The translations under genes and the position numbers were made by a program. Shown piece by piece: positions 26,518-35,059 of a stretch of 64,000 bases of DNA. The DNA comes from Stenotrophomonas maltophilia. Lineage in GTDB: Bacteria; Pseudomonadota; Gammaproteobacteria; Xanthomonadales; Xanthomonadaceae. Below the pieces are notes generated by a model. That model did not search any database. It saw only the letters and a program-made list of their open reading frames with translations, and was not told the origin of the DNA. Each line of letters begins with the position of its first letter. Within the stretch, counting starts at the first letter, position 1. The stretch is from positions 35,147 through 99,146 of the forward strand of contig NZ_QFHO01000016.1 of NCBI RefSeq assembly GCF_004920835.1, read 5' to 3'.

Positions 26518-27519
26518 ATGCGCCGGACGCTCTTGCCTGCCTGCCTGCTACTGGCAGCCGCCCCCTTGTCTGCGGCTGCCGCCGAAGCCTGCGATGTACC
26601 GCCACGCTTTGGCCTGAGCCCCTTGGCGGTGGCCATCCGCAATACTGCCTGCAACGAACACCGTCTGTGGTACCGGCCCTTCATCGACCGTGATGGCCGC
26701 GCCGCAAGCCTCAGCGTCACCGAAGCCGAAAGCGATCACCTGGCCGACAACGGGCTGATCGCCTGGCAGCGCGTGGCCGGCTACTGGCGCAACAGCGGCA
26801 CGCTCAACGCGATGGGCAGCATCGTGGGCGCCAGCAGCTGTCTGGCACCTCTGGGCACGCGCTACACCGACAGCGACTGCCGCGCCTTCCTGATCGACAA
26901 CCCGTGGTCGGCCGCGTTCATTTCCTGGGTAATGGTGCAGTCCGGTGTTCCCGGCTTCAACACGTCGCCACGCCACATCGACTACATCCGTGCCGCCTAC
27001 CAGGGTGGCCCGTCGGGCGTGCCCTACCGGCTGGTCGACCCCGCCACGGCCAAACCCGCGCCGGGCGACCTACTGTGCTTCCTGCGCGACCGCAGCAGCA
27101 CGCTCAGCTACGGCGGGCTGGTGCAGGCGCTGGGCAACGGTTCGGTCGGCCACTGGAAGTCGCACTGCGAGGTCGTGGTCGCGGCCAATCTCGGCGGCGA
27201 CCAGACCCTGTACCTGATCGGTGGCAACGTCATGAACACCGTGGCGATGCGCCTGCTGCCGCTCGACCGCACCGGACTGATCAAGCTGCCGCCCGCGCGC
27301 GAACGCAACAGCACCGGCATCGACCCCAGCTGCACGCCGGGCCGCGAGGACGAGTGCAGCTTCAACCGCCAGGACTGGGCGGCGCTGCTGCAGTTGACCG
27401 CAACTGCGCCGTCGGTGATGCCCACACCAACAGCGACGCCGATGCAGCCCTCACCCGCGCCACAGCCGGTCGTCATACCGCCGCAACCGGTCTCTGGTGG
27501 CCCGCAGCCAACGCATTGA
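26518..27519 (+). CDS. DUF2272-domain exported protein
   Basis: Protein of 333 residues with signal peptide (LLPACLLLAAAPLSAAAA-E). The central region carries the DUF2272 marks NPWSAAFISWVM, YRLVDP...PGDLLCF and a late SHCEVVV. The fold resembles NlpC/P60 and CHAP amidases, but the usual catalytic Cys position (WCAAF) is Ser here, as in the DUF2272 family, so peptidase activity is uncertain. The C-terminal 50 residues are a Pro/Thr/Gln-rich linker (PTPTATPMQPSPAP). It stands apart from nadC and probably has its own promoter. Confidence 0.82.
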   Translation: MRRTLLPACLLLAAAPLSAAAAEACDVPPRFGLSPLAVAIRNTACNEHRLWYRPFIDRDGRAASLSVTEAESDHLADNGLIAWQRVAGYWRNSGTLNAMGSIVGASSCLAPLGTRYTDSDCRAFLIDNPWSAAFISWVMVQSGVPGFNTSPRHIDYIRAAYQGGPSGVPYRLVDPATAKPAPGDLLCFLRDRSSTLSYGGLVQALGNGSVGHWKSHCEVVVAANLGGDQTLYLIGGNVMNTVAMRLLPLDRTGLIKLPPARERNSTGIDPSCTPGREDECSFNRQDWAALLQLTATAPSVMPTPTATPMQPSPAPQPVVIPPQPVSGGPQPTH

Positions 27520-27586
27520 ATCCGGCGCTTGATCCAGCGCGCGTTCGCCGCCATCTTTGCAGGATCGACACCTGACGGCTGACGCC

Positions 27587-27937
27587 ATGCCCACCCTGCT
27601 GCTGTTGCTGATTGCCGGCGGAATCATCTACTTCTTCTGGAACGCCGCGCGTTCGGCTGCCGAGCGCGCGGTCGAACTGGGCCGCAACGCCTGCCGTGCC
27701 GCCGATGTGCAATGGCTGGACCAGGCGGTGCACGCTACCGGCCTGCGCCTGTCGCGCGGCGAGGACGGCCGGCTCGGTTTCGAGCGCACCTTCAAGTTCG
27801 AGTATTCCTACGATGGCATCGACCGCCATGTGGGGCGCATGGTGCTGCGCGGCGATCAGCTGATTTCGTTCACTGGCCCGGGCGCGGCGCGAATCAGCCA
27901 GATCCGCGCGGACGTGGATGATGCCGAAGACATCTAG
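27587..27937 (+). CDS. DUF3301-family membrane-anchored protein
   Basis: Protein of 116 residues with one N-terminal transmembrane helix (LLLLLIAGGIIYFFW) and a cytoplasmic domain with CRAADVQWLDQAV and FKFEYSYDGIDRH, matching DUF3301. No function is established for the family. I chose the ATG at 27587, which starts the helix at once; an in-frame start ten codons earlier adds only polar residues. Confidence 0.75.
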   Translation: MPTLLLLLIAGGIIYFFWNAARSAAERAVELGRNACRAADVQWLDQAVHATGLRLSRGEDGRLGFERTFKFEYSYDGIDRHVGRMVLRGDQLISFTGPGAARISQIRADVDDAEDI

Positions 27938-27939
27938 GC

Positions 27940-28044
27940 GGTAGCGCCGGGCCATGCCCGGCGAGCACAGCGGCATCGGTGTGCCGACCAACGATCGGCA
28001 CCCACCCCATCTCGCCCCCACAACCTGACGGCACCGGCGCTACG
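27940..28044. repeat. Cluster of GTAG/GTGCCGACC palindromes (SMAG-like)
   Basis: GGTAGCGCCGGGC-CAT-GCCCGGCGA at 27940-27964, then GTGCCGACC-AAC-GATCGGCAC at 27981-28001, and an inverted GGCGCTACG at the far end. It fills the gap between convergent genes. Confidence 0.75.
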
Positions 28045-28058
28045 CCATCAAACGAAAA

Positions 28059-28081
28059 ACGCCGCCCTTGAGGGGCGGCGT
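28059..28081 (-). terminator. Intrinsic terminator of the petABC-sspAB region
   Basis: Nine-base stem ACGCCGCCC/GGGCGGCGT with a 5-base loop; the minus strand runs on into TTTTTCG. It lies nine bases after the sspB stop. Confidence 0.88.
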
Positions 28082-28089
28082 CGGAGAGG

Positions 28090-28542
28090 TTACTTGACCA
28101 CGCGCAGGTTCGGGCGCCCCTTCGGCGGCGGACTGGCCGGCGGCGTATCGTCCGGTGGCGTGTCTTCGTCGTGCAGCAGTTCGTCGCTGGTCGGCGCGGT
28201 TTCGGCGCCGGGAATGTCATCCGGCAACGCCATGCCCTGCCCGGTCTCGCGGGCGTAGACGGCCAGCACGGCGCTGATCGGCACCTGCACCGGATAGCTG
28301 GTGCCAGAGAAGCGCGCCGAGAAGCTCACCATCTCGTTGTCGATCATCAGCCGCACGACGGCGCGCTCGGCGATGTTGAGCACCACCCGGCCATCCTTGA
28401 CCGCCGAAGGCGGGACCTGCACGCCGGGGACGCCGGCGTCGACCAGGATGTGCGGGGTCAGCTGGTTGTCGTTGATCCATTCCACCAGCGCCCGCAGCAG
28501 GTACGGGCGGTGGCTGGTCATGTGGAAGAAGTCTTCGGTCAT
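28090..28542 (-). CDS. sspB: ClpXP adaptor / stringent starvation protein B
   Basis: SspB tethers ssrA-tagged proteins to ClpXP. The folded domain (SHRPYLLRALVEWINDNQLTPHILVDA, VPPSAVKDGRVVLNIAERAV, FSARFSGTSYPVQVPISAVLAVYARE) matches family length. It is followed by an acidic/Pro-rich linker and the short C-terminal tail GRPNLRVVK, which docks on ClpX. The start is uncertain: 28542 adds MTEDFFH to an ATG at 28521 that aligns better with E. coli. It follows sspA by 85 bases. Confidence 0.94.
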   Translation of the reverse strand: MTEDFFHMTSHRPYLLRALVEWINDNQLTPHILVDAGVPGVQVPPSAVKDGRVVLNIAERAVVRLMIDNEMVSFSARFSGTSYPVQVPISAVLAVYARETGQGMALPDDIPGAETAPTSDELLHDEDTPPDDTPPASPPPKGRPNLRVVK

Positions 28543-28626
28543 GCGTGAAGTGTACGCGCCCGGCGCCCTGCCTGGGCAGATCGCCTGCACGCCGGTCGGC
28601 GTGCAGACGGGTAATCGCGCACCGGA

Positions 28627-29262
28627 TCAGACCGGCAGATCGCGCAGTTTCTTTTCCTGTTCGGTCAGGCTGCGGATGAAACCAGGGTGACGGAAGATGC
28701 GGTTGCCGTAGTCCTCGATCGCCTTGCCGTCCTTCGGCAGCGGCACATCCAGCGACTGCAGGCGCCAGATGATCGGGGCCATCGCGCAGTCGGCCAGGCT
28801 CATTTCCGGATTGAGGAAGAATTTGCTGGCCTTGAACAGTGGCAGCGAAGCCGTCAGCAATTCTTTCAGGCGCTTGCGCCCCGCTTCGGCCTGCGTCTTG
28901 TTGCCCAGCTGGATGGCCTGCACCTGCGGCACCCAATCGTGCTCGATTCGCAGCATGGCCAACCGGATGCGGGCACGCGACAGCGGATCGACCGGCATCA
29001 GCGGCGGATGCGGATAGCGCTCATCGAGGTATTCGCTGACCACCGATGCCGCGTACAGCACCAGCTCGCGCTCGACCAGGGTAGGCACCGAATGGTACGG
29101 ATTTAGGTCGATCAGGTCTTCGGGCGGGTTCTGTGGATCGACCGGAACGAAGTCGAAGCTCACACCCTTGGCCGCCAGGACCAGACGTACACGGTGGCAC
29201 AGTACATCGTCGTTCGAGGAAAACAGCGTCAGTGTATTGCGCATGCGTACGCTCGCCGCCAT
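28627..29262 (-). CDS. sspA: Stringent starvation protein A
   Basis: GST-fold RNA-polymerase-associated protein of 211 residues. It has LFSSNDDVLCHRVRLVLAAKG, DLIDLNPYHSVPTLVER and the family hallmark PHPPLMPVDP. GST enzymatic residues are not retained in this family. The ATG at 29262 has GGGAGAG about eight bases upstream. It follows petC in the same direction; the order petABC-sspA-sspB is widely conserved in proteobacteria. Confidence 0.95.
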   Translation of the reverse strand: MAASVRMRNTLTLFSSNDDVLCHRVRLVLAAKGVSFDFVPVDPQNPPEDLIDLNPYHSVPTLVERELVLYAASVVSEYLDERYPHPPLMPVDPLSRARIRLAMLRIEHDWVPQVQAIQLGNKTQAEAGRKRLKELLTASLPLFKASKFFLNPEMSLADCAMAPIIWRLQSLDVPLPKDGKAIEDYGNRIFRHPGFIRSLTEQEKKLRDLPV

Positions 29263-29396
29263 CAAAGGCTCTCCCACGACAGGAGACCGCCTGCCGCATC
29301 GGCGCCGCCGGCACCGTGCCGGCGATCGACTCCTCCCCGAGTGTGCAACCGACCATCACAAAAGCCAATAGGCCCGTGCGATGGCCGGCGGCAGAA

Positions 29397-30146
29397 TCAG
29401 TGAACGTCCTTCCAGTATTCCTTCTTCAGCAGGTACAGCAGGAAGGTCAACAGGGCCAGGAACAGGATCACCCACACGCCCAGTTGCTGGCGCTTGAGTG
29501 CGGCCGGTTCACCGGCATATTCGAGGAAGTTGGTGATGTCACGAACTGCCTGGTCGTACTGGCCGGCATCGACCGAGCCCGGACTGTCGATGCGCAGGGC
29601 GGTCACCGGCGGGTCCATGCCCGGCGCTTCCGGCTTTCCATGCACGGCGTGCTGCAGGCCCTGCATCTCCCACAGCGGGTTGGGCATGGAGGCGTTGGCG
29701 AACAGCGCGTTGTTCCAGCCCAGTGGCCGGCTGCTGTCCAGATAGAACGACTTGAGGTAGGTGTAGACCCAGTCGCTGCCACGCACGCGCGAGATCAGGC
29801 TGAGGTCCGGCGGCATCTTGCCGAACCACTTTTCAGCGTTCTCCTTGGGCATCGCCACCGGGATCGGGTCACCGATCGCCGAGCCGGTGAAGTTGAGGTT
29901 GTTCATCACCTCTTCCTCGGTCAAGCCCAGGTCCTGCGCCATCCGCGAATAGCGCAGGTACTTCAGTGCATGGCAGCCGGAGCAGTAGTTCATGTACAGC
30001 TGCGCGCCGCGCTGCAGCGATGCGCGGTCACCGAGGTCGTTGCCGGCCTGCAGCAGTTTGGTGCCGCCTTCGGCGGCGGAGGCCAGGAAACTTCCCAGCA
30101 TCAGGGTGGCCGCCAGGGCCAGCCGGACCATCCAGCGCTCAGTCAT
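29397..30146 (-). CDS. petC: Ubiquinol-cytochrome c reductase, cytochrome c1 subunit
   Basis: Heme c subunit of complex III, 249 residues. The signal peptide ends ASA-A. The heme c site CSGCH (YMNYCSGCHALKYLRYSR) is followed by the axial Met region, and one C-terminal anchor helix (LGVWVILFLALLTFLLYLL) ends in a short basic tail. Its start overlaps the petB stop by eight bases, so translation is coupled. Confidence 0.96.
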   Translation of the reverse strand: MTERWMVRLALAATLMLGSFLASAAEGGTKLLQAGNDLGDRASLQRGAQLYMNYCSGCHALKYLRYSRMAQDLGLTEEEVMNNLNFTGSAIGDPIPVAMPKENAEKWFGKMPPDLSLISRVRGSDWVYTYLKSFYLDSSRPLGWNNALFANASMPNPLWEMQGLQHAVHGKPEAPGMDPPVTALRIDSPGSVDAGQYDQAVRDITNFLEYAGEPAALKRQQLGVWVILFLALLTFLLYLLKKEYWKDVH

Positions 30147-31398
30147 GGGTGGTCACCCTCTCCGGTACCGGCTTGGTCCTGTCCAACCGTGTCCATAGCG
30201 GCATGGTGATGAAGAAAGCGAAGTACAGGAAGGTCAGCACTCGCCCGATGTAGGTCTCGTGCGCGTCAGTGCCCGGGCCGGAGCCGATCACGCCGAGCCA
30301 GACGAAGCACACCGCGAACACGCCCAGCAGCACCTTCGAGAGCACGCCGCGATAGCGGTAGGACTTCACCCGCGCGCGGTCCAGCCAGGGCACCAGGAAC
30401 AGGATGGCGATGGCCGAGAACATCACCAGCACACCACCCAGCTTGTTGGGCACCACCCGCAGCATCGCGTAGTACGGGGTGTAGTACCAGACCGGCTTGA
30501 TGTGCTCCGGGGTCACCAGGCGGTTGGCCTCGGTGAAGTTGTCGTGCTCCAGGAACAAGCCGCCGAATGCAGGTGCGAAGAAGATGATGAAGGCGGCGAT
30601 GATCAGCAGGAAGCCGGCGCCGACGCCATCCTTGAGCGTGTAGTACGGGTGGAACGGGATGCCGTCGGCCGGTGCATTCGGCGACCAGCGGTTGCCCTTC
30701 GGCCCCTTCTTGATCTCCACCCCGTCCGGGTTGTTCGACCCCACTTCATGCAGCGCGCCCAGATGCAGCACCACCAGCAACAGCAGCACCAGCGGTAGTG
30801 CGATGACGTGCAGTGCGAAGAAGCGGTTGAGCGTGGCGTCACTGGGCAGGTAGTCGCCCATGATCCATTCGGTCAGGCCGTTGCCGATCACCGGTATGGC
30901 GCCGAACAGCGAGATGATCACCTTGGCGCCCCAGAACGACATCTGGCCCCATGGCAGCACATAGCCCATGAAGGCTTCGGCCATCAGCACCAGATAGATC
31001 AGCATGCCGAGGATCCACACCAGCTCGCGCGGCTTCTGGTAACTGCCGTACAGCAGGCCGCGGAACATGTGCAGGTAGACCACGATGAAGAACAGCGAGG
31101 CCCCGGTGGAGTGCATGTAGCGGATCAGCCAGCCCCACTCCACGTCCCGCATGATGTATTCGATGGAACCGAACGCCTCGGCGGCGTTGGTCTTGTAGTG
31201 CATCGTCAGGAAGATGCCGGTGACGATCTGGTTGACCAGCACCAGCAGCGCCAGCGAACCGAAGTAGTACCAGATGTTGAAGTTCTTCGGCGCGTAGTAC
31301 TCGCTGACGTGCTTGCGGTAGACCGGCATCAGGCCCGGTGCGCGGGCGTTGACCCAGTCGGCCACGCCGCTGGCGGTACGGCTGAGGATATTGGCCAT
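30139..31398 (-). CDS. petB: Ubiquinol-cytochrome c reductase, cytochrome b subunit
   Basis: Cytochrome b of 419 residues with eight or more membrane helices. Heme ligands sit in helix B (MRDVEWGWLIRYMHSTGASLFF) and helix D (FALHVIALPLVLLLLVVLHL). The Qo-site motif PEWY is not seen in its usual form; the corresponding segment reads PEHIKPVWYYTPYYAML, as in other gammaproteobacteria. Its start and the petA stop share one base (TGATG). Confidence 0.95.
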   Translation of the reverse strand: MANILSRTASGVADWVNARAPGLMPVYRKHVSEYYAPKNFNIWYYFGSLALLVLVNQIVTGIFLTMHYKTNAAEAFGSIEYIMRDVEWGWLIRYMHSTGASLFFIVVYLHMFRGLLYGSYQKPRELVWILGMLIYLVLMAEAFMGYVLPWGQMSFWGAKVIISLFGAIPVIGNGLTEWIMGDYLPSDATLNRFFALHVIALPLVLLLLVVLHLGALHEVGSNNPDGVEIKKGPKGNRWSPNAPADGIPFHPYYTLKDGVGAGFLLIIAAFIIFFAPAFGGLFLEHDNFTEANRLVTPEHIKPVWYYTPYYAMLRVVPNKLGGVLVMFSAIAILFLVPWLDRARVKSYRYRGVLSKVLLGVFAVCFVWLGVIGSGPGTDAHETYIGRVLTFLYFAFFITMPLWTRLDRTKPVPERVTTHD

Positions 31399-32018
31399 CA
31401 GGCAGCCCCCTGCGGATCGACACCGATGATGATGGTGTTGTCGTCCTGGTAATGGTGCGCGGGCACCTTCAGGTTGATCGGCGCCGGCACGTCCTTGAAG
31501 ACGCGGCCGGACATGTCGAAGCGCGACTTGTGGCAGGGGCAGAAGTAGCCGCCCTTCCACTGCGGGTCGTAGGGTTCAGGCCGGATCTCGGCGACCATCT
31601 CCGGCGAGCAGCCCAGGTGCGTGCACAGGCCGACCAGCACGGAAATGTCCGGCTTGATCGAACGCAGCTCGGGATTCTGCTTCAGCACGTAGTCCGGCTG
31701 CTGGTCCTTCTCGCCGGACTCCGGGTCCTTGAGACGGCCATCCAGCCCATGCAGCGCATCGAGGATGGCCTTGGACCGCTTGACGATCCAGATCGGCTGG
31801 CCACGCCACTCCACGATCAGGCGTTGGCCTTCCTGCAGCGCGCTGATGTCGGCCACCACAGGTGCACCGGCAAGCTTGGCCCGCGCACTGGGATTCCAGG
31901 ATTTGATGAAAGGGACTGCGGTGAATCCGACGCCGACGGCGCCCACCACGGCTGTGGTGGCAGAAAGAAAACGCCGACGTCCGGTGTTGACTGGATCGTG
32001 TACCCCATCGTTTGCCAT
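31398..32018 (-). CDS. petA: Ubiquinol-cytochrome c reductase, Rieske iron-sulfur subunit
   Basis: Rieske protein of 206 residues. A twin-Arg-like N-terminus (GRRRFLSATTAVVGAVGVGF) serves as signal and anchor, fitting Tat export. The [2Fe-2S] ligands are CTHLGCSP and CPCHKSRFD. It is first in the petABC operon, with GGAG about ten bases before the ATG. Confidence 0.96.
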   Translation of the reverse strand: MANDGVHDPVNTGRRRFLSATTAVVGAVGVGFTAVPFIKSWNPSARAKLAGAPVVADISALQEGQRLIVEWRGQPIWIVKRSKAILDALHGLDGRLKDPESGEKDQQPDYVLKQNPELRSIKPDISVLVGLCTHLGCSPEMVAEIRPEPYDPQWKGGYFCPCHKSRFDMSGRVFKDVPAPINLKVPAHHYQDDNTIIIGVDPQGAA

Positions 32019-32099
32019 CCGGCACTCCGATATTGATTAGGTAGCTTTAAGGCTGCCAACGGTTCCGGTGGGGGCCAGAGCCGCATTGAATCATGGCCG

Positions 32100-32129
32100 A
32101 GTGTAGCGGAACCGTCGCGCGCCACACAA
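32100..32129 (-). promoter_or_regulatory. Candidate promoter of petABC
   Basis: Minus strand: -35 TTGTGT, 18-base spacer, -10 TACACT, giving a leader of about 75 bases. The rest of this 211-base gap holds two palindromic repeats. Confidence 0.5.
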
Positions 32130-32158
32130 CGCATTGCAACAACATTGATTGCGGGGTT

Positions 32159-32212
32159 GCCGGCCAGCGGCCGGCACTACCTTTCAAATGAGTGCCGACC
32201 AACGGTCGGCAC
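32159..32212. repeat. GTAG palindrome plus GTGCCGACC palindrome
   Basis: GCCGGCC-AGC-GGCCGGC-ACTACC at 32159-32181, then GTGCCGACC-AAC-GGTCGGCAC at 32192-32212. These are the same two element types as at 27940-28044. Confidence 0.8.
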
Positions 32213-32229
32213 CCACCAGTTAGCGGCAC

Positions 32230-33156
32230 CTACTGGTGACTCAGGGCGGTGCGGTAACGCTCGGCCAGCTGGCCGACCCGGCGCACGTAATACTGGGTTT
32301 CGCTGTATGGCGGCACGCCACCGTGGCGGTCGACCGCGCCTTCGCCGGCGTTGTAGCCGGCGGCAGCCAGGGTCAGATCGCCGTTGAAGCGCTTCAGCAA
32401 CCACGCAAGATACTGCACGCCGCCGCGGATGTTCTGTCCGGCATCGTAGGAATCACCAACCCCGAAGCGGGCGGCGGTGGGGGGCATCAGCTGCATCAGG
32501 CCCTGGGCGCCGGCGCGGCTGAGCGCGGTCGGGTTGTAGGCCGACTCGGCATGGATGATCGCGCGCACCACCGCCTCGTCGACGCCGAACTCGCGTGCGG
32601 CCGAGGTGATCTCGCTCTGGAATGCCGTGGTGTTCAAGCGCACCGTGCCGAAGTCCACGCGCGGATTGACCCCGCAGGCGTAGCAGCGCTCCATGAAGCT
32701 GTAGCGGATGGTGCGTACCGGGCCGAGATTGGCCACCTGGGTCGGCCGGGCGCTGGTGTAGTGGCGCACGCCGTCCTTCATGAAGGAATAGACCTGGCCG
32801 CTGACCATGCGGCCGCCACGCGGGGTGGCCTGGGGCGCCGGAACAGCTGCAGGTGTTGGCGTTGGTGCTGGCCCGACCACGGCCGGCGCCGCCACACCGG
32901 CCGCCACAGCGACCGGATTGCGCTCGATGCTGGCCACGGTGGCCGGAGACGGTTTCGGCGCGGAAACCACCGGGCGCGGTGCCGGGCGGCTATCGCGGCT
33001 GTAGCTGATGGTGCTGCAGCGGGCCCCGGCCACACGCTTGCTGACATAACTGGTGACGCCATCGGCGCCCTGGCACTTGTACAGGCTGCCGGCGCTGGCC
33101 GGCGCAGCGGTCAGCGCAGCGATGATGATCGCCGTTGTCCCCAGTATCCCCTTCAT
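32230..33156 (-). CDS. Lytic transglycosylase with N-terminal DUF4124 domain
   Basis: Exported muramidase-like enzyme of 308 residues. After the signal peptide (ALTAAPASA-G) comes a DUF4124 module (LYKCQGADGVTSYVS), then a Pro/Ala-rich linker of about 70 residues. The C-terminal SLT domain has the catalytic Glu in IIHAESAYNP, then SRAGAQGLMQLMP and AAAGYNAGEGAV, hallmarks of family 1 transglycosylases. A short second module (YACGVNPRVDFG) lies between. It likely cleaves peptidoglycan for envelope assembly or secretion; no secretion genes adjoin it. Confidence 0.9.
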   Translation of the reverse strand: MKGILGTTAIIIAALTAAPASAGSLYKCQGADGVTSYVSKRVAGARCSTISYSRDSRPAPRPVVSAPKPSPATVASIERNPVAVAAGVAAPAVVGPAPTPTPAAVPAPQATPRGGRMVSGQVYSFMKDGVRHYTSARPTQVANLGPVRTIRYSFMERCYACGVNPRVDFGTVRLNTTAFQSEITSAAREFGVDEAVVRAIIHAESAYNPTALSRAGAQGLMQLMPPTAARFGVGDSYDAGQNIRGGVQYLAWLLKRFNGDLTLAAAGYNAGEGAVDRHGGVPPYSETQYYVRRVGQLAERYRTALSHQ

Positions 33157-33202
33157 GGCGGCGAGTGTCCCAGCTTCGCCTGAGCTTGCCAAGCGATGCG
33201 GC

Positions 33203-34171
33203 TCAGGCTGTGACCGGCGCCACAGCCAGCACCTGGCCCAGCCCGTCCAAGCGCTGCGCCAGCTCGTCGCGCAGGCCTGGTGGCGTGGTCCACAGCGCCA
33301 CCGGCACGCGGTCCAGGCTGAGGATCTGCGCCAGCATCATGCCGCGGCTCTCGGCGCCCATGCGCAGCAGGCAATGGTGGGCGCCATCGGCCTCCAGCAC
33401 CCCGCACCACGGCGGAATGCGCCCTTCCAGCTCGGCGCGGCTGCCGGCCAGGCGCAGGATCGCCTGCAGCGCGAACGGGGCCTGGCTGACTGCCTGCCGC
33501 ACCATCACATCCGGCGGTGCCGGGGTACGTCGGTGCATGCCCGGCTCGGAGCATTCGCGTACCGCGCCCATCCGGTCCACGCGCAGGGTGCGCCAGTCCT
33601 GGCGCCCCAGATCCCAGGCCAGCAGGTACCAGCGCCGACCGTAATTGACCAGATGCTGGGCCTCGACCTCGCGCTGGGTCACCGCGTCCTGCGCGCTGCG
33701 GTACTCGAAGGCCAGCCGCGCCGCCTGCCGGCAATGCAGGGCCAGCCGTCCCAGCAGCCGTGCATCGGTGGACGGAAGATCTGACAAGGTGGCCGTCGCT
33801 GCATGCACCTCGCCCGCCTGCTGGCGACGGCGGGCCGGCACCAGCGGGTCGAGCTTGGACAGCAGCCCACGCGCGGTGTCGTCGATTCCGGCGACGGTGG
33901 CCGATGCCGCACGCAGCGCGATGGCCAGGGTGGTCGCCTCCTCCTCATCCAGCAGCATCGGCAACACTGGCGCGCCGGACCCCAGCTGGTAGCCGCCGCC
34001 GACGCCGGCCGAGGCCTGCACCGGGTAACCCAGCTCGCGCAGGCGCTCGATGTCGCGGCGGATGCTGCGCCGGTCCACGCCCATGCGCTCGGCCAGTTCG
34101 GCGCCGGACCACTGGCGACGGGCCTGCAGCAGGGCGATCAGGCGCAGCAGTCGATGGGCGGTGTGGCGCAT
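33203..34171 (-). CDS. YafY-family HTH/WYL-domain transcriptional regulator
   Basis: Regulator of 322 residues. The N-terminal winged helix (TAHRLLRLIALLQARRQWSGAELAERMGVDRRSIRRDI) is of the HTH_11 type, followed by GYQL and the WYL domain (YGRRWYLLAWDLGRQDWRTLRVDRM), thought to bind small ligands. The C-terminal WCX extension is present. It is divergent from a glutathione-transferase gene 80 bases away, a pairing often seen for WYL regulators and the enzyme they control. Confidence 0.88.
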   Translation of the reverse strand: MRHTAHRLLRLIALLQARRQWSGAELAERMGVDRRSIRRDIERLRELGYPVQASAGVGGGYQLGSGAPVLPMLLDEEEATTLAIALRAASATVAGIDDTARGLLSKLDPLVPARRRQQAGEVHAATATLSDLPSTDARLLGRLALHCRQAARLAFEYRSAQDAVTQREVEAQHLVNYGRRWYLLAWDLGRQDWRTLRVDRMGAVRECSEPGMHRRTPAPPDVMVRQAVSQAPFALQAILRLAGSRAELEGRIPPWCGVLEADGAHHCLLRMGAESRGMMLAQILSLDRVPVALWTTPPGLRDELAQRLDGLGQVLAVAPVTA

Positions 34172-34251
34172 GAAGGATCGAGGACAGAAGTCGTCCGCAA
34201 TAGTGCCTCAGGATGGCCTCCAGTTCACCACCCACCGCAAGGAGCAATGCC

Positions 34252-34872
34252 ATGACGTCACGCCAGATCACCCTGTACCACGCCGCCCGTTCACGCTCGA
34301 GCGGCGCCGTGGCCCTGCTGGAAGCGCTGGGTGCCGACTACCGCATGCAGGTGCTGGACCTGAAGGCCGGCGCCAACCTGGCCCCGGCCTACCTGGCCAT
34401 CAACCCGATGGGCAAGGTGCCGGCCATCGTCCACAACGGCGCCCTGGTGACCGAACAGGTGGCGATCTACCTGTACCTGGCCGACCTGTACCCGGAAGCC
34501 GGGCTGGCCCCGCCGATCGGCGACGCCCTGCGCGGCCCCTACCTGCGCTGGATGGCCTTCTATGGCGCCTGCTTCGAGCCGGCGATGATCGACAAGGCGA
34601 TGCATCGCGAGCCGCCGCCGCGACTGATGTCGCCCTACAACGACGCGGAGACCGTGCTGCAGGTGATCGAAGCCCAGCTGGCGCAAGGCCCGTATCTGCT
34701 CGGCGAGACGATGAGCGCCGCCGACGTGCTGTGGGGCAATGCACTGGCCTGGACCACCGCCTTCGGCCTGGTGCAGCCGGCGCCGGCCACGGCTGACTAC
34801 ATCGCGCGAATGAGCGCGATGACCGCCTTTGACCGCTCGCGTCAGATCGATGCGGAGCTGGCAGCGGCTTAA
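34252..34872 (+). CDS. Glutathione S-transferase family protein
   Basis: Protein of 206 residues with an N-terminal thioredoxin-like domain (ITLYHAARSRSSG at the glutathione end; PMGKVPAIVHNGALVTEQVAIYLYLADLY, where the cis-Pro and the ES/EQ position bind glutathione) and a helical C-domain. The motif TEQVAI replaces the common TESxAI. AAGGAG lies eight bases before the ATG, which fixes the start. The substrate is unknown; the divergent WYL regulator probably controls it. Confidence 0.88.
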   Translation: MTSRQITLYHAARSRSSGAVALLEALGADYRMQVLDLKAGANLAPAYLAINPMGKVPAIVHNGALVTEQVAIYLYLADLYPEAGLAPPIGDALRGPYLRWMAFYGACFEPAMIDKAMHREPPPRLMSPYNDAETVLQVIEAQLAQGPYLLGETMSAADVLWGNALAWTTAFGLVQPAPATADYIARMSAMTAFDRSRQIDAELAAA

Positions 34873-34884
34873 GCAGAGCCCCCT

Positions 34885-34988
34885 TGTAGAGCCGAGCCCA
34901 CGCTCGGCTTGGGTTTCAGCAGAGCCAGGCCATGCCTGGCTGCCACGTAGGTGATGGAGGAGCAGCCGAGCGTGGGCTCGGCTCTACA
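34885..34988. repeat. Long inverted-repeat GTAG element (SMAG-like dimer)
   Basis: A 104-base element whose ends, TGTAGAGCCGAGCCCACGC and its complement, can pair and enclose an inner hairpin (AGCCAGGC-CAT-GCCTGGCT) with a further GTAG. It lies in the 187-base gap before miaB. This is the largest palindrome in the window. Confidence 0.85.
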
Positions 34989-35059
34989 CAGGCGCGGCGG
35001 GGGGCGCAGGATGCGGGTAGAATTGCCCGCTTTCCCGCCACCCGAATGGATTAAGCGCC

